From positions 36,672,075 through 36,736,074 of the forward strand of contig JAQNBH010000002.1 of the NCBI GenBank assembly GCA_028752905.1: 64,000 nucleotides of DNA. The letters run 5' to 3'. A program made the translations under genes and the position numbers. Source of the stretch: Cladorhizidae sp. MBARI D1340-BT2. Lineage: Eukaryota > Porifera > Demospongiae > Poecilosclerida > Cladorhizidae. How positions within the stretch are numbered: the stretch's first letter is position 1; the number at the start of each line of letters is the position of its first letter. Below are positions 1 through 9,964 of the stretch, piece after piece. The notes beneath the pieces were generated by a model. The model was not told the origin of the DNA. It did not search any database and saw only the letters and a program-made list of their open reading frames with translations.

Positions 1-149
1 CCCTCTCCCAAATTATATACATTGATTACATTGATTATACCTGAACTTGAATTGACCCCTCGACATTTTGACTAGATGCCTCAGCCTCATCAGCAATAAT
101 GAGATGCTTAAGACTCATGTGTTGATTACTATACTAATGTCATTTGTGC

Positions 150-236
150 ATGCCTATTAGGGCATGCTTATTAGGGCATGCTTATATTAGGGCATGCTTA
201 TTAGGCCATCCTTATTAGGCCATTCTTATTAGGGCG
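150..236. repeat. Short tandem repeat, 14-17 bp units
   Basis: Five to six imperfect copies of a unit around TTAGGGCATGCTTA follow one another, the last ones reading TTAGGCCAT. It lies downstream of the TMEM45-like gene (which is on the minus strand). No coding potential is seen in bases 1-449. Confidence 0.75.
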
Positions 237-449
237 CAATTTCACTTCTTTTGTGCAACTTTACTTTTTTCTCTGCTAACGAGTTAAAAAGCATTCTGAT
301 TGTCTAACAACTATATAAAACAACTATATAAAACAATTCAGGTATGGTAAATGACACAACATGGTGGAACATCCTACTAATAATAATATGTATGATGTTC
401 ATTTGCATTGCAAATGTCATCTAATGTGGCAGCGATAATTACACCTGCC

Positions 450-1400
450 TCAGTTTACTACTTTGAGCTCTAGCATATCAGTTAGCTCAGAGCTGTTGTT
501 ATGAATGAGATCCTCTTCACAATCTTCGATATTCTCTCCTCGAGGCAACTTCAGTATTCCCATTCTGATGATCTTTTCTTTTCGAATCAGCGAAATTATT
601 ATCCAAACGATCAAATTAAAAACACAAATCAATATCATTAGCCATGCAAATGCTACACCAAAAAATAAGAGCATAACATGTTCCCGCCCGCTGGGAATCG
701 TTCCATCTTTTTCCTTTTGCTGCTCAATGAAACCTCCAAACAAGAAGTAGCCTCCCAGTATAAACCAAGTACCTTGAAGCAAAACGCATGTCCCTAAACC
801 CAGGTTTATCAAAAGATTAGTGGCAGACAAAAACCTTAGGATGGAAAACAGGAAGCAGGCACTGATAGCGATAACTAGAATGGCATGAATATATTCATTC
901 GCTCCTGTTTTTGCAGTTTGGTGAAAGTGGAACATTAATCCTTCGATGAAAAATGCCAGTGAGAGGAAGGTGTTGCTGGCATGGCGAGGTAAGTGTATGC
1001 ACATTGCAAGAAGATCCACTACACCAGAGATAATAAAACCGCAGACTATAGTAATGTGAAGTAACTTGGCTTCAATGTAGAACTTGCCATCAGGGTTAAA
1101 GATGTGATAGACAGATGCTGATACCTTTTTATGTCCATCTTCTCCAACAATAATTTTGAAAAATATTTCTATCAGCAAATAGAAAACACACAGGAGTATC
1201 CTCAGCAGTGGCTCCAGTGGTAGATTAGGACAACAACATAGAGGAAGCCAGGAGCGCTGCTGTAGAACTGAGATGTGATTCTGTGTCAATTTCGGCTTTT
1301 TTCGGTTTGTGATATGGTTCCAGATTGAGTTGATAATCCAGTATATCCCCATTACGGAGACGATCACTCCTATAATGATATGAGCAGCAAAATTTCCCAT
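450..1400 (-). CDS. TMEM45/DUF716-family multi-pass membrane protein
   Basis: A 316-residue uninterrupted frame with a true ATG (complement of 1398-1400) and TGA stop. The product starts MGNF, as TMEM45A/B proteins do, and has about seven hydrophobic segments spread over residues 5-270. Around residues 150-215 it carries the family-like stretches FIEGLMFHFHQ, EYIHAIL and LLQGTWF, with histidines placed as in TMEM45 proteins. Human TMEM45 proteins are about 275 residues, so this one is longer, mainly in a loop near residues 30-105 and an acidic C-terminal tail. The family is known as Golgi/endosomal or plasma-membrane proteins without a settled biochemical role, so no precise function is given. 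No intron is needed to explain the frame. No TATA box or poly(A) signal was found with confidence. Family recognition is from memory of the motif pattern, not from a search. Confidence 0.85.
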   Translation of the reverse strand: MGNFAAHIIIGVIVSVMGIYWIINSIWNHITNRKKPKLTQNHISVLQQRSWLPLCCCPNLPLEPLLRILLCVFYLLIEIFFKIIVGEDGHKKVSASVYHIFNPDGKFYIEAKLLHITIVCGFIISGVVDLLAMCIHLPRHASNTFLSLAFFIEGLMFHFHQTAKTGANEYIHAILVIAISACFLFSILRFLSATNLLINLGLGTCVLLQGTWFILGGYFLFGGFIEQQKEKDGTIPSGREHVMLLFFGVAFAWLMILICVFNLIVWIIISLIRKEKIIRMGILKLPRGENIEDCEEDLIHNNSSELTDMLELKVVN

Positions 1401-2059
1401 AGTGATGCGAAGAGTTCCTTGACACTTCCTATAGCAAATAATTAATTTAACATAGTAAAGTCAATCAATACAGAAAAATGCCTTTCACAAAATTAATGGT
1501 GCCAAAAAATTCGACGTTGGTGGAGTTTGAACGAAATTTCTGGAGAAAAATACTCCAAGGAGATATTTTTATTGAATATAACTGATGCAGGATATGGAAG
1601 CAACATTGCATCAAACTTATCAATATTTTGACCTAACTCGCAGCTATATATAGACTCCCACTAACTGATAATGGATGGAAAACTAGAAAACTACAATCAT
1701 ATTGCAGTATAAAGTCTTGTTAAAAATAACATGACATAACCAATAATTATTACAACGACTTCCTAATAATCAACTTTAAATTTACTCTCTCAATATTTGA
1801 GCTATATAGTTGCTTCTGAAGGCTAGAGAGCATCTAACATCGAGAGAGTGGATGATATTGAGAACGTCATTGTTCACAACTGGAGCTAATTTTTATATTA
1901 CTATATATTACTACTGTTATTATTGTTGTTGTGATTATTATTATTATTGTTATTTTTTAATATTTTTTTTCTTCTTTTTTAATTTTTTAATTTTTTTAAA
2001 TTATTATTAATTATTTATTAAAATTACATATGACAGAGAACAACATGCCATACCTCAAG
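1401..2059. other. Intergenic, AT-rich, with T-rich tract
   Basis: No gene is supported. From about 1895 to 2030 the plus strand is a T-rich mix of TTATTG, TTATTA and TTTTTTAA. On the minus strand this is an A-rich tract directly after the stop of the LINE relic at 2060, so it may be that relic's 3' tail. Confidence 0.6.
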
Positions 2060-2683
2060 TTAAAAAGTTAAAAAGTTCATGCGATGACTAGGGAAATGGC
2101 TCGTCCCCAACCCTGATGGCAAAGATCCCATTACTGAGGCTTCATTCCCACGCTGCACAGCCACAGAAATCCGTTGAAGAAGATGTTGATGGGAGTCCTC
2201 TTCATAAGTCACTGACCTCAGGCGGCGTCCCAACTCCCTGAAGAATGCCTTTGCTTGAGGCCCAAAGGATCCACACGTCACTACCGCCACAGGTACAAAC
2301 TTGTATGCCGAGTCCAGGTGGGCGTACTTTTCACCCTTCAAAATCTCCGCCTGGGCTGCCACTGCACCAGCCTCAGTGACTGCAGCCAAAAGGTTGGATG
2401 GGGCAAAGGTGTCACTGCAGGTTGCATCCCATACCAAGAGTCTACCACTTGACCATGGAATGATGGACATGCCATCAGGTCTCTTTCCATCGGACCAAAG
2501 CAGACCTGAGGGCTCCAGCCGGGAAGGGACATTTGCAGCAGTTAATGACCGGTGGATGATGTCATTTAAAGCACCATGGCGAGAAAGCCTTCCCTGACTG
2601 TGCCTACAGCTCAACCCATGTGTACCAAACTGGTTGACATCCGATCTACAGTAACTACAAGAGTCTGGCTGGCTTTTTTGTTG
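2060..2683 (-). pseudogene. 5'-truncated LINE: zinc finger plus restriction-like endonuclease domain
   Basis: The minus-strand frame is open from a stop at 2684-2686 to the TAA at 2060-2062, and has no ATG where an ORF caller would start it (that codon is TTG). Its upstream part encodes a Cys-X2-Cys-X9-His-X3-Cys motif (2606-2659). This is followed by RHSQGRLSRH, then KRPDG and, 15 residues after the Asp, VWDAT. This order (CCHC finger, then RPD-X12-15-D) is the layout of the C-terminal restriction-like endonuclease of R2-type LINEs, which nicks target DNA for target-primed reverse transcription. The reverse transcriptase that should precede it is absent; a microsatellite begins at once. Such 5' truncation is typical of LINE insertion. 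The coding part itself is undamaged, so the insertion may be fairly young. The family call is motif-based. A host gene derived from such a domain is the less likely alternative. Confidence 0.7.
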
Positions 2684-2774
2684 TTATTATGTTGTTATTA
2701 TTCCTGTTGTTATTAATCTTGTTGTTATCATCTTCTTCCTCTTCCTCTTCCTCTTCCTCCTCCTCCTTATTATT
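2684..2774. repeat. Microsatellite (TTG/TTA then CTTCCT)
   Basis: TTGTTATTA-type triplets run into a pyrimidine tract of TCTTCC/TCCTCC. It separates the minus-strand LINE relic from a plus-strand retroelement relic. Open frames across it are low-complexity artefacts. Confidence 0.85.
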
Positions 2775-2780
2775 AATACA

Positions 2781-3065
2781 ACTTTCAAAGCATGTTACAC
2801 AAACCACCACAAGTTCACTTTCAACCATGAAGACAAAAGTAACAGCACTGAGCACATATGGAAACTCTCAGACACCAACACAGAGTACAACATGCAGAAT
2901 GATCTATCATGGACACACCGTCCCACTGAACTATATCAACTTAATTAAGCATCACAGAGAAACTCCACATCAAGTTACTCACAGACAACAACTCTAAACA
3001 AACGATCTTAATTCATCTCAAAGTGTAAACATAACAACAAGTCCATCCTCAAAAACACAGAGTGA
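2781..3065 (+). pseudogene. Decayed C-terminus of a GIY-YIG-type (Penelope-like) retroelement
   Basis: The frame from 2781 translates to a segment containing TFKACYTNHHKF, NHEDKSNSTEHIWKL and DTNTEYN. This resembles the end of the GIY-YIG-like nuclease in elements whose intact copies read roughly TFK-R-NH-SF, NSTELS-IW-LK and NY-I-W. After frame breaks near 2905-2990, another frame (about 2985-3060) gives TLNKR, a stop, then SKCKHNNKSILKN. This matches the usual closing motif (LN-RNELVS-CRH-NKF-L). The zinc-binding cysteine segment between them is lost. It is a dead relic with several frameshifts and stops. Recognition is from remembered family pattern; a translated search against Penelope-like and other GIY-YIG retroelements would settle the clade. 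Confidence 0.55.
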
Positions 3066-3249
3066 AACCTTCATATCTCTCAATGACTCCATCTGTCAAA
3101 CTGTTAATCAAATATCCACCATCCACCTCAATTATCCCTTGTATCAGTTCCTTATGTATGAAACTCTAGTGCCAGCAATCCCAAAATTTCCAGCTCTGCA
3201 TAACATTACGCACTGTTTGTTGTCTACATTGACTAACCTCTTTTCCTAT

Positions 3250-3405
3250 ATTATTATTATTACTATTGTTATTGTTATTATTGTTATTATTGTTATTATT
3301 AAAATAGCCTCATTATTGTTATTATTGTTATTATTAAAATAGCCTCATTATTGTTATTATTATTGTTATTAAAATGCTGTCATTATTGCTATTACTTATT
3401 GTTTT
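3250..3405. repeat. TTATTG/TTATTATTG microsatellite
   Basis: TTATTG and TTATTATTG units repeat, with a ca. 35-bp block containing AAAATAGCCTCATTATTG repeated two to three times. It lies about 190 bp downstream of the GIY-YIG relic and could be its 3' tail expanded. Confidence 0.85.
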
Positions 3406-4660
3406 ATTCACAGCATAAAGCCTACATCAAAACTCGAGGAACTATAAAATAATTATGTCATCAAGGTAATTAGAACAATTGCTTACAATAGTTGTATGTA
3501 TTGTGTTTAAGCAGTCGCTAACCACAGTACATGTAGTACATCCACGAGTTGTTTGTTTCAGGTTATCATGCCTCTTCGTGCATTGCAGAGGTCTCACTCC
3601 TTTAAGACAATCAGTAATGTCGGAAGAACTGCCTGCAGCACTTGGTCTATCTCATCATCAGCACTAGTTGTAACAATAGCTAAAAGTCTTCTCAATCCAA
3701 CAAACTGAACCTCGAAGTGTTTGCTGATACAGTAGGTCCAACTACTCGGGGGGTTAGGGGGAGGTCTATAAAGTTGATGGTCATAATGATTCTACACAAA
3801 CTGAACAACTAGAGTAACTGCATGAGATTGATGACATTGCAGTGTATACTTTGTAAATATATATTTTTCTTATTGCTTTAGAGAAGGGCGAGCAGCACCG
3901 GAGCATGTTATTGCGAGTGGAGTGCAGCTCTCTGTTGTTTAGAGATGGAAGTAAGATTACGAGCAGCCAATTTTGCTGCAAGTCTAGGGAAGAGCCAAGC
4001 AGGAAACCTTACAATCGCCAACATGTCAGACAGAGGTCACCCAATTAACTTTTCAAGATTCAAATGACTTGTGTGTGACACCATGTGCTAGCTAATTGAG
4101 AATGACGATTATAGCTAATGGATAAATTACAAACAGAACAGCTAGGTACTGTTGAGATTTGAAACCATAGAGGAATTAGGCCCTGGGTGGGCTATATGGC
4201 AACCATGGTATTTCATCAGCCATTACTATGGTTTCTAGTGTTGCAATTGCACTAAGTGTTACTCCACACGCTGTTTGCTAGTATATTATAGTAGCCACAG
4301 AGAATGAGTAGCCGCTGCATGATTAGGTGTCTAGGGCAAGGGCTAGACCCTTGCTGGAGTTCCAAATTTCCTATGTCTATAAATATTATATACTTAGAAG
4401 GTAGTTTCCTGATGAAGGCTACAAATAGTGCTCAGTGCTGTGTTAAAGCAGAGCTATTGAATAGTAGTACAGTGTAATAGAAAAGTACTGGGATGGTAAA
4501 GTCCTACTATAGTTTCATGCGAATGCAATCATCAGGGACAATCTATATATACAGTACAGTGTATCTGAGAAAAGGCAGAAATTTATTTTGATAAGAAACA
4601 AAAATTGATGTTCAAGTTTGACCCTCTTGGTATATACTAATACTTAGCATTGTCCTTCAG
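3406..4660. other. Intergenic, no recognisable gene
   Basis: Only short open frames with no recognisable motif. Composition is mixed and AT-leaning. A CCTGATGAAGGCTA motif near 4410 resembles the unit of the 29-bp array at the far end of the window but is not repeated here. Confidence 0.5.
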
Positions 4661-4667
4661 ACTTTAT

Positions 4668-4715
<48 letters not shown>
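4668..4715. repeat. (TG)n followed by a 34-base G run
   Basis: A short TG dinucleotide run ends in an unbroken G tract at 4682-4715. Such a long homopolymer is G-quadruplex-prone, and its length is unreliable in any assembly. Confidence 0.9.
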
Positions 4716-4718
<3 letters not shown>

Positions 4719-5429
4719 TCTGGTAATCATAATTCGACCCAATGTTGGTCATGTTCCTCAAAGTTACTGACTACTAGAAGTAGGTAAGTAGTGTATTGAA
4801 TAAGAACTCACCTTATAGCTTGTCTGGTTTCGCTTGGCTTGAGCACTGTGAATTTTGTGGGGAAAAAGCAGCTTATAGAAGAATGCAATTTCGTTAGTGT
4901 TGAGGAAGTCATGTGACTGAATAATTGCAATGGAATTTGTCCCAAGGAATTTGTCCCAAGGTTGCAGAAATATATACACACAAAAAAAGGAATGCGTGGA
5001 AAAAAATCAAGGGGCACGTTTTTGGTTTACACGTGCCTAATTAATAAGACACTCCTTAGGGGCAACAGCGTAAAACCAACGCAATTGCGTGAGTCCTATT
5101 AGGAGACATACGTAACGTATTGAAAAGGCTGGCGCTAAGCGTCGCGAGAGAATATATAATTTCGTAAATTGATTATTGAGAAGGTTACTGTAATACCAAG
5201 GGCCCACGCTCAGTTCCGAAATTCTATTAGTGGAGCACTCGCTTCTGGGCATTTTTACGTCCTGCCTCTACCAAAAACATCTGTTGTTCGGTTTGCTGGA
5301 GTTCTCCTGTGCTAAAACCTTGTAGCTATCTTACGTGGGTAGCTACAGTCTACACTACCACAAGATCAGGTTTATATATGTGCCGTAGAGATTTTTTTGC
5401 GTAGAGATAGGTAGTTATATAGGGGGATG
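4716..5429. other. Intergenic, no recognisable gene
   Basis: No frame here has a recognisable domain. A local direct duplication of GGAATTTGTCCCAAGG occurs at about 4930-4960. Confidence 0.5.
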
Positions 5430-6340
5430 AGAGGAAATGTTCATTTGGAGAAGAAGAAGGAAAAGACAGAAATGAAGGCAAGAATTGGTTATATGAGCAG
5501 GGTAAACGGATGGAGATGGACAGAAGTAAACTAATATGGGAGTTGCTAGCTAAGCCATGTCTAGAACATGCATCTGAAGTATGGTGGACAGGAGGGAAGA
5601 CAGCCTGAAAGAATTTTGAAAGAATTCAAGAGAGCGTTGGGAGGAAACTGGTTGGAGGGAGTAATACAGTTGCTGGGGTGGCAGTAAGAGGAGACCTTGG
5701 CTGGAGGGGGGTGGAGCAGAGAAGGGAAGAAAAGAAAGTGTTATTTGGATGGAGGTTGCAGAGAATGAGTGAAGATAGGCTAATGAAAAAAGTTTTGGCA
5801 TTGTTAAGTGATTGTCCAGGTTGGTGGGCACAGTTTTGTGAGCTGAAAAGGAAGTTTGGGGGGGAGGAGCGTTGGAGATAGTAGACTCAAGTGCAACATG
5901 GAGGAATTGTGTAAGGGATGTTCATAAGGAAGAGTGGTGGGAAGAAGTAGGAGGGAAATCCAGTCTCAAGTGGTATAAGTTAGCTAAAGAAGAGTTTGGA
6001 CAAGAAAGATATGTAAGAGGATTTAGTAACACAGGGGAAGTGAGGCTGAGATTTAGGTTAAGGAGGGCATCAGTGGGACTCATGGTCAACAGGGTGAGGT
6101 ATGTGCAGGGATGGTAGATGTGAGCTATGTGATGAAGGTGTTGTGGAAGATGTTATGCATTTCTTGTTGCACTGTGGGGAGTTTTCAGGTGATCAAGAAA
6201 GATTGATAATGTTGGAGGCATGAAGGGTCTGAAGAGTTGGTGATGAAGATGATGAAGGAGAGTAGGTCTAATGTTGGGTAGGTCAGTAGCAGGGGCGAAA
6301 GAAGAGGTGCTGGATAGAGTAGACAGAAGACAGACTTAAT
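5430..6340 (+). pseudogene. LINE reverse-transcriptase C-terminal region, frameshifted relic
   Basis: Translated pieces in shifting plus frames read in the order expected for the C-terminal third of an animal LINE ORF2. These are KARIGYMSRVNG (about 5478-5515), PCLEHASEVWW (about 5553-5585), then from 5678 VAVRGDLGWRG and REEKKVLFGWRLQRM, RLMKKV and WWAQF. A frame change near the G run at 5860 leads to ATWRNCVRDVHKEEWWEEV and KSSLKWYKLAKEEFG. A further change near 6110 gives CELCDEGVVEDVMHFLLHC, which is a Cys-X2-Cys-X9-His-X4-Cys zinc-finger-like motif. The end reads LMLGRSVAGAKEEVLDRVDR. There are at least two frameshifts and an internal stop (about 5606). The catalytic RT palm is missing (5' truncation). 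Clade cannot be fixed without a search. Confidence 0.65.
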
Positions 6341-7561
6341 GTTTGGCACCTAGGGTCCTATGTCTTTGGCACTTCCCCCCCCCTCCCCCCTATCGTAATC
6401 CCCAAACAAATCTTTGTAATTCATTATTTTGATTTAATCATTCAGGAGCTTCTAGTGAAAAAGACACTTCACATTAGCCTAGTTCCAGAAGGGAGGACTT
6501 CGCCAGTACCAAGAACATCTATAGAGAAATATAAAGAGTGATGAAAGATAGTATGCAGATTATCTGGAAAAATTTCGATGCCATCTGAGATATTTTTAAC
6601 TCCTGTGGGTGCCACCCAGAGACAGTGAATAGTTAATATGCTACTCTAGACCACATTAAATAATTATATTGACTACACACTACATAAATAGAATTGGAAC
6701 AGGAACATACTGGCAACGGGCCTGGGATAGTTATTTACATGTGAAAAAGTTCAAGTGTGCTATCTGGCTACTAACTCGCTCACGGTTAGAATTCCACAAG
6801 TACGGAAGTACGGCCACTGCTAATGAACGACCCCAGGTATTTCTCCCCAACCTCCGCCCCCCTCTTCCCTGGAAACCCCACCATCCCATCTTTCAAAGGC
6901 GCACAATGGTAAATTTTGTAGACAATATTTTACCTATATGAGCAATCGCTATCAGTGTTCTTAGTTGGAGATATCACTCTAGCGGATGATAAGATAATTT
7001 TCAAAATATATCCATAGGCTAGTACTATTTGTTGAATGTGAGTTAAGAAGTTACTGCCAACCCGCTCACCCCTGTTCTTGCAATCATTGGGCAGGTCTCA
7101 CCAGACCTTTTAGCAATCACTAGACAGTGAAAATGTATAGCCACGGCAACTCTAATAACTAATGCTTGGTCAGCAGAGCAATATCAAATATTGTGAGGAA
7201 ATACATGTTTCAGAACATTAAATATCAGATAAAGAGATTCACATGATACGGTATTGTGTGATGCAGTATGGGATTTATATTGATGGTTTTACAAAAGTCT
7301 AGCTAACTTCAGGATGGTAATTAACCACCAACTTTTGTCTTGACGTCCTGTGCAGCTTCACTATTCAGTCCTGCTGTGCATCTTACCTTTACCAAAATAG
7401 CACCATAAGGAAAGATGTGGTATTGTTTTTCATAGATCTACCTCGACTGCAGTTTTAATTTCTGTAGTGAAAGATGGACGTCCATTATAAATGGCGCACA
7501 TTTTTGTGTCGAGTTTGCAGTAGTTTTAGTACTGCAGATGCTGTGGACTTCATAGTAGCAT
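6341..7561. other. Intergenic, no recognisable gene
   Basis: A C-rich tract (6366-6390) follows the LINE relic. A 90-codon frame at 6669-6941 has no recognisable motif and is not called as a gene. The rest is AT-leaning unique-looking sequence. Confidence 0.5.
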
Positions 7562-8832
7562 GCTGTAGTGTGTTGGAGCATAATGTCTGTGTATTGCTCC
7601 TTGCCTTGTAGAGTGTTGGAGCATAATGTCTGTGTATTGCTCCTTGCCTTGTAGAGTGTTGGAGCATAATGTCTGTGTATTGCTCCTTGCCTTGTAGAGT
7701 GTTGGAGCATAATGTCTGTGTATTGCTCCTCTCCTTGCCTTGTAGAGTGTTGGAGCATAATGTCTGTGTATTGCTCCTTGCCTTGTAGAGTGTTGGAGCA
7801 TAATGTCTGTGTGTTGCTCCTTGCCTTGTAGAGTGATGGAGCATAATGTCTGTGTATTGCTCCTTGCCTTGTAGAGTGTTGGAGCATAATGTCTGTGTAT
7901 TGCTCCTCTCCTTGCCTTGTAGAGTGTTGGAGCATAATGTCTGTGTATTGCTCCTTGCCTTGTAGAGTGTTGGAGCATAATGTCTGTGTATTTCTCCTTA
8001 CCTTGTAGAGTGTAGTAGCATAATGTCTGTGTATTGCTCCTTGTCTTGTAGAGTGTTGGAGCATAATGTCTGTGTATTTCTCCTTACCTTGTAGAGTGTA
8101 GTAGCATAATGTCTGTGTATTGCTCCTTGCCTTGTAGAATGTTGGAGCATAATGTCTGTGTATTGCTCCTCTCCTTACCTTGTAGAGTGTTTGTGAATAA
8201 TATCTTTGTATTGCTCCTTGCCTTGTAGTGTGTTGGAGAATAATGTCTGTGTATTGCTCCTTGCCTTGTAGAGTGTTGGAGCATAATGTCTGTGTATTGC
8301 TCCTTGCCTTGTAGAGTGATGGAGCATAATGTCTGTATATTGCTCCTTGCCTTGTAGAATGTTGGAGCATAATGTCTGTGTATTGCTCCTTGCCTTGTAG
8401 AATGTTGTAGCATAATGTCTGTGTATTGCCCCTTGCCTTGTAGAGTGTTGGAGCATAATGTCTGTGTATTGCTCCTTGCCTTGTAGAGTGTTGGAGCATA
8501 ATGTCTGTGTATTGCTCCTTGCCTTGTAGAGTGATGGAGCATAATGTCTGTGTATTGCTCCTTGCCTTGTAGAATGTTGGAGCATAATGTCTGTGTATTG
8601 CTCCTTGCCTTGTAGAATGTTGTAGCATAATGTCTGTGTATTGCCCCTTGCCTTGTAGAGTGTTGGAGCATAATGTCTGTGTATTGCTCCTTGCCTTGTA
8701 GAGTGTTGGAGCATAATGTCAGTGTATTGCTCCTTGCCTTGTAGAGTGTTGGAGCATAATGTCTGTGTATTGCTCCTCTCCTTGCCTTGTAGAGTGTTGG
8801 AGCATAATGTCTGTGTATTACCTCTCCTTACC
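7562..8832. repeat. 43-bp minisatellite, about 29 copies
   Basis: The unit contains GGAGCATAATGTCTGTGTAT followed by TGCTCCTTGCCTTGTAGA and repeats every 43 bp. Some units carry a 5-bp CTCCT insertion (48 bp). Because 43 is not a multiple of 3, three units (129 bp) cycle through all frames. The result is long minus-strand frames (up to 396 codons) whose product is a 43-residue peptide repeat in three registers. That is a by-product of stop-free repeat DNA, not good evidence of a gene. Confidence 0.95.
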
Positions 8833-8944
8833 ATGTGCTGTAGAGGCTTGACTTGCAATTGAAACTGCAGCTTGAGAATGTTTCTGAAGTCAAAGTCGAA
8901 AGAGATGACTTCAGATGGTTCCTGTAGGTAACTAAGAACTGTCA

Positions 8945-9240
8945 AGTGAGGGCGTATCAATGAAGTGATGAGGCGTGTCCAGAGGGGGAAAGTCAAGCGA
9001 GCGAGTGTGAAGAGAGGGTGTGTCAAGGGGGCATGTCAATTGAGGTCATGTCAAGGGAGGTCATGTCAAGATAGGGTGTGTCAAGAGAATGTGTGTCAAG
9101 TGGGTATGCCCAGAGTAGGCATGTCAACAAGGGAGTGCGTGCATGAGAGGTCATGTCAGTGAAGGTGTGTCAATAATGGGCATGTCAAGAGAGGGTATGT
9201 CCAGCGAAGGTGTGTCAAGATAGGGTGTGTCTAGGGATAG
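8945..9240. repeat. Degenerate ~20-bp tandem repeat (TGTCAAG/GAGGG)
   Basis: Imperfect units built around GTGTGTCAAGAGAGG and CATGTCAAG repeat with variable spacing. It lies directly after the 43-bp array, separated by about 110 bp. Confidence 0.8.
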
Positions 9241-9964
9241 GGCTAAGGTCAGGGTGTTCTAGGGCTAGTTCCAGAGCTAGATGCAGCCAAGGGATGAGGC
9301 TAGGATTATTGTAAGATTTGGGCCAGTGCTAAAACTAGAGGAAGTTTAGGGCTAATGCTAGCTATGTATATGCTAGTGTTTACTGGTGATCTTCATGCAG
9401 GGCCAAGTTCATTCTAGGGTTAATGTTAGTAATAGAGTGCTGCAGCTGAGACCACACCCTAAACTTTGGAGGATTATATGATCACTTCTGTTGTTATAAG
9501 TGAACATTCACCTTGCGAACATTATTAGGCAAACACATCTTCTGTTTGGACTTCGTACATAGATGTACACTATTTCAGGGTGATGATCATTGCAGGAAAT
9601 ACAGTGTATAGTTTAAAACTTTCTCGCTGATTCTCATACAAGTGAATGTACATGACGTGCATTGTGATGTCAAAGTTCTTGGAGGAGGGAGAGTGGGGGA
9701 AAGGCCTGGAGGGGGGTATCCAGGCCACCAAGTTCCTCCTCCCTCAACTGTAGTAGAGTCAATCTCAGGCATCGTGCAATACTATGTGCCTCCATGCTTC
9801 CCAGTCAGTCACCCTCAATAGGGTCACCTCAAGAGAGTCCCGAGTTTCACGGGTCTTCTGAAGTAAGCTTGTGGTGGTGTTGGTGCTCACTCCTCAGCCA
9901 GTTCAGGCATCTTTAGCTCGAGTCTTTCTCTATAAAGCTGTAAAGGGATGATTAAATATGACTA
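9241..9964. other. Intergenic between minisatellites
   Basis: The first 200 bp contain scattered AGGGCTA and TAGGGTTA motifs that look like decayed neighbours of the next array. The remainder holds no recognisable gene. Confidence 0.5.

Noticed and set aside
2655..3342. Low-complexity poly-Glu, poly-Ser and poly-Ile/Val ORFs
   Set aside because: Products of TTATTG and CTTCCT microsatellites.
6669..6941. 90-codon plus ORF
   Set aside because: No motif and no start or splice context; length is near chance for this composition.
7438..8628. 396-codon minus-strand ORF and its 142-283-codon companions
   Set aside because: Made almost entirely of the 43-bp minisatellite read in rotating frames; three frames give the same peptide repeat, and it ends in unrelated flank.
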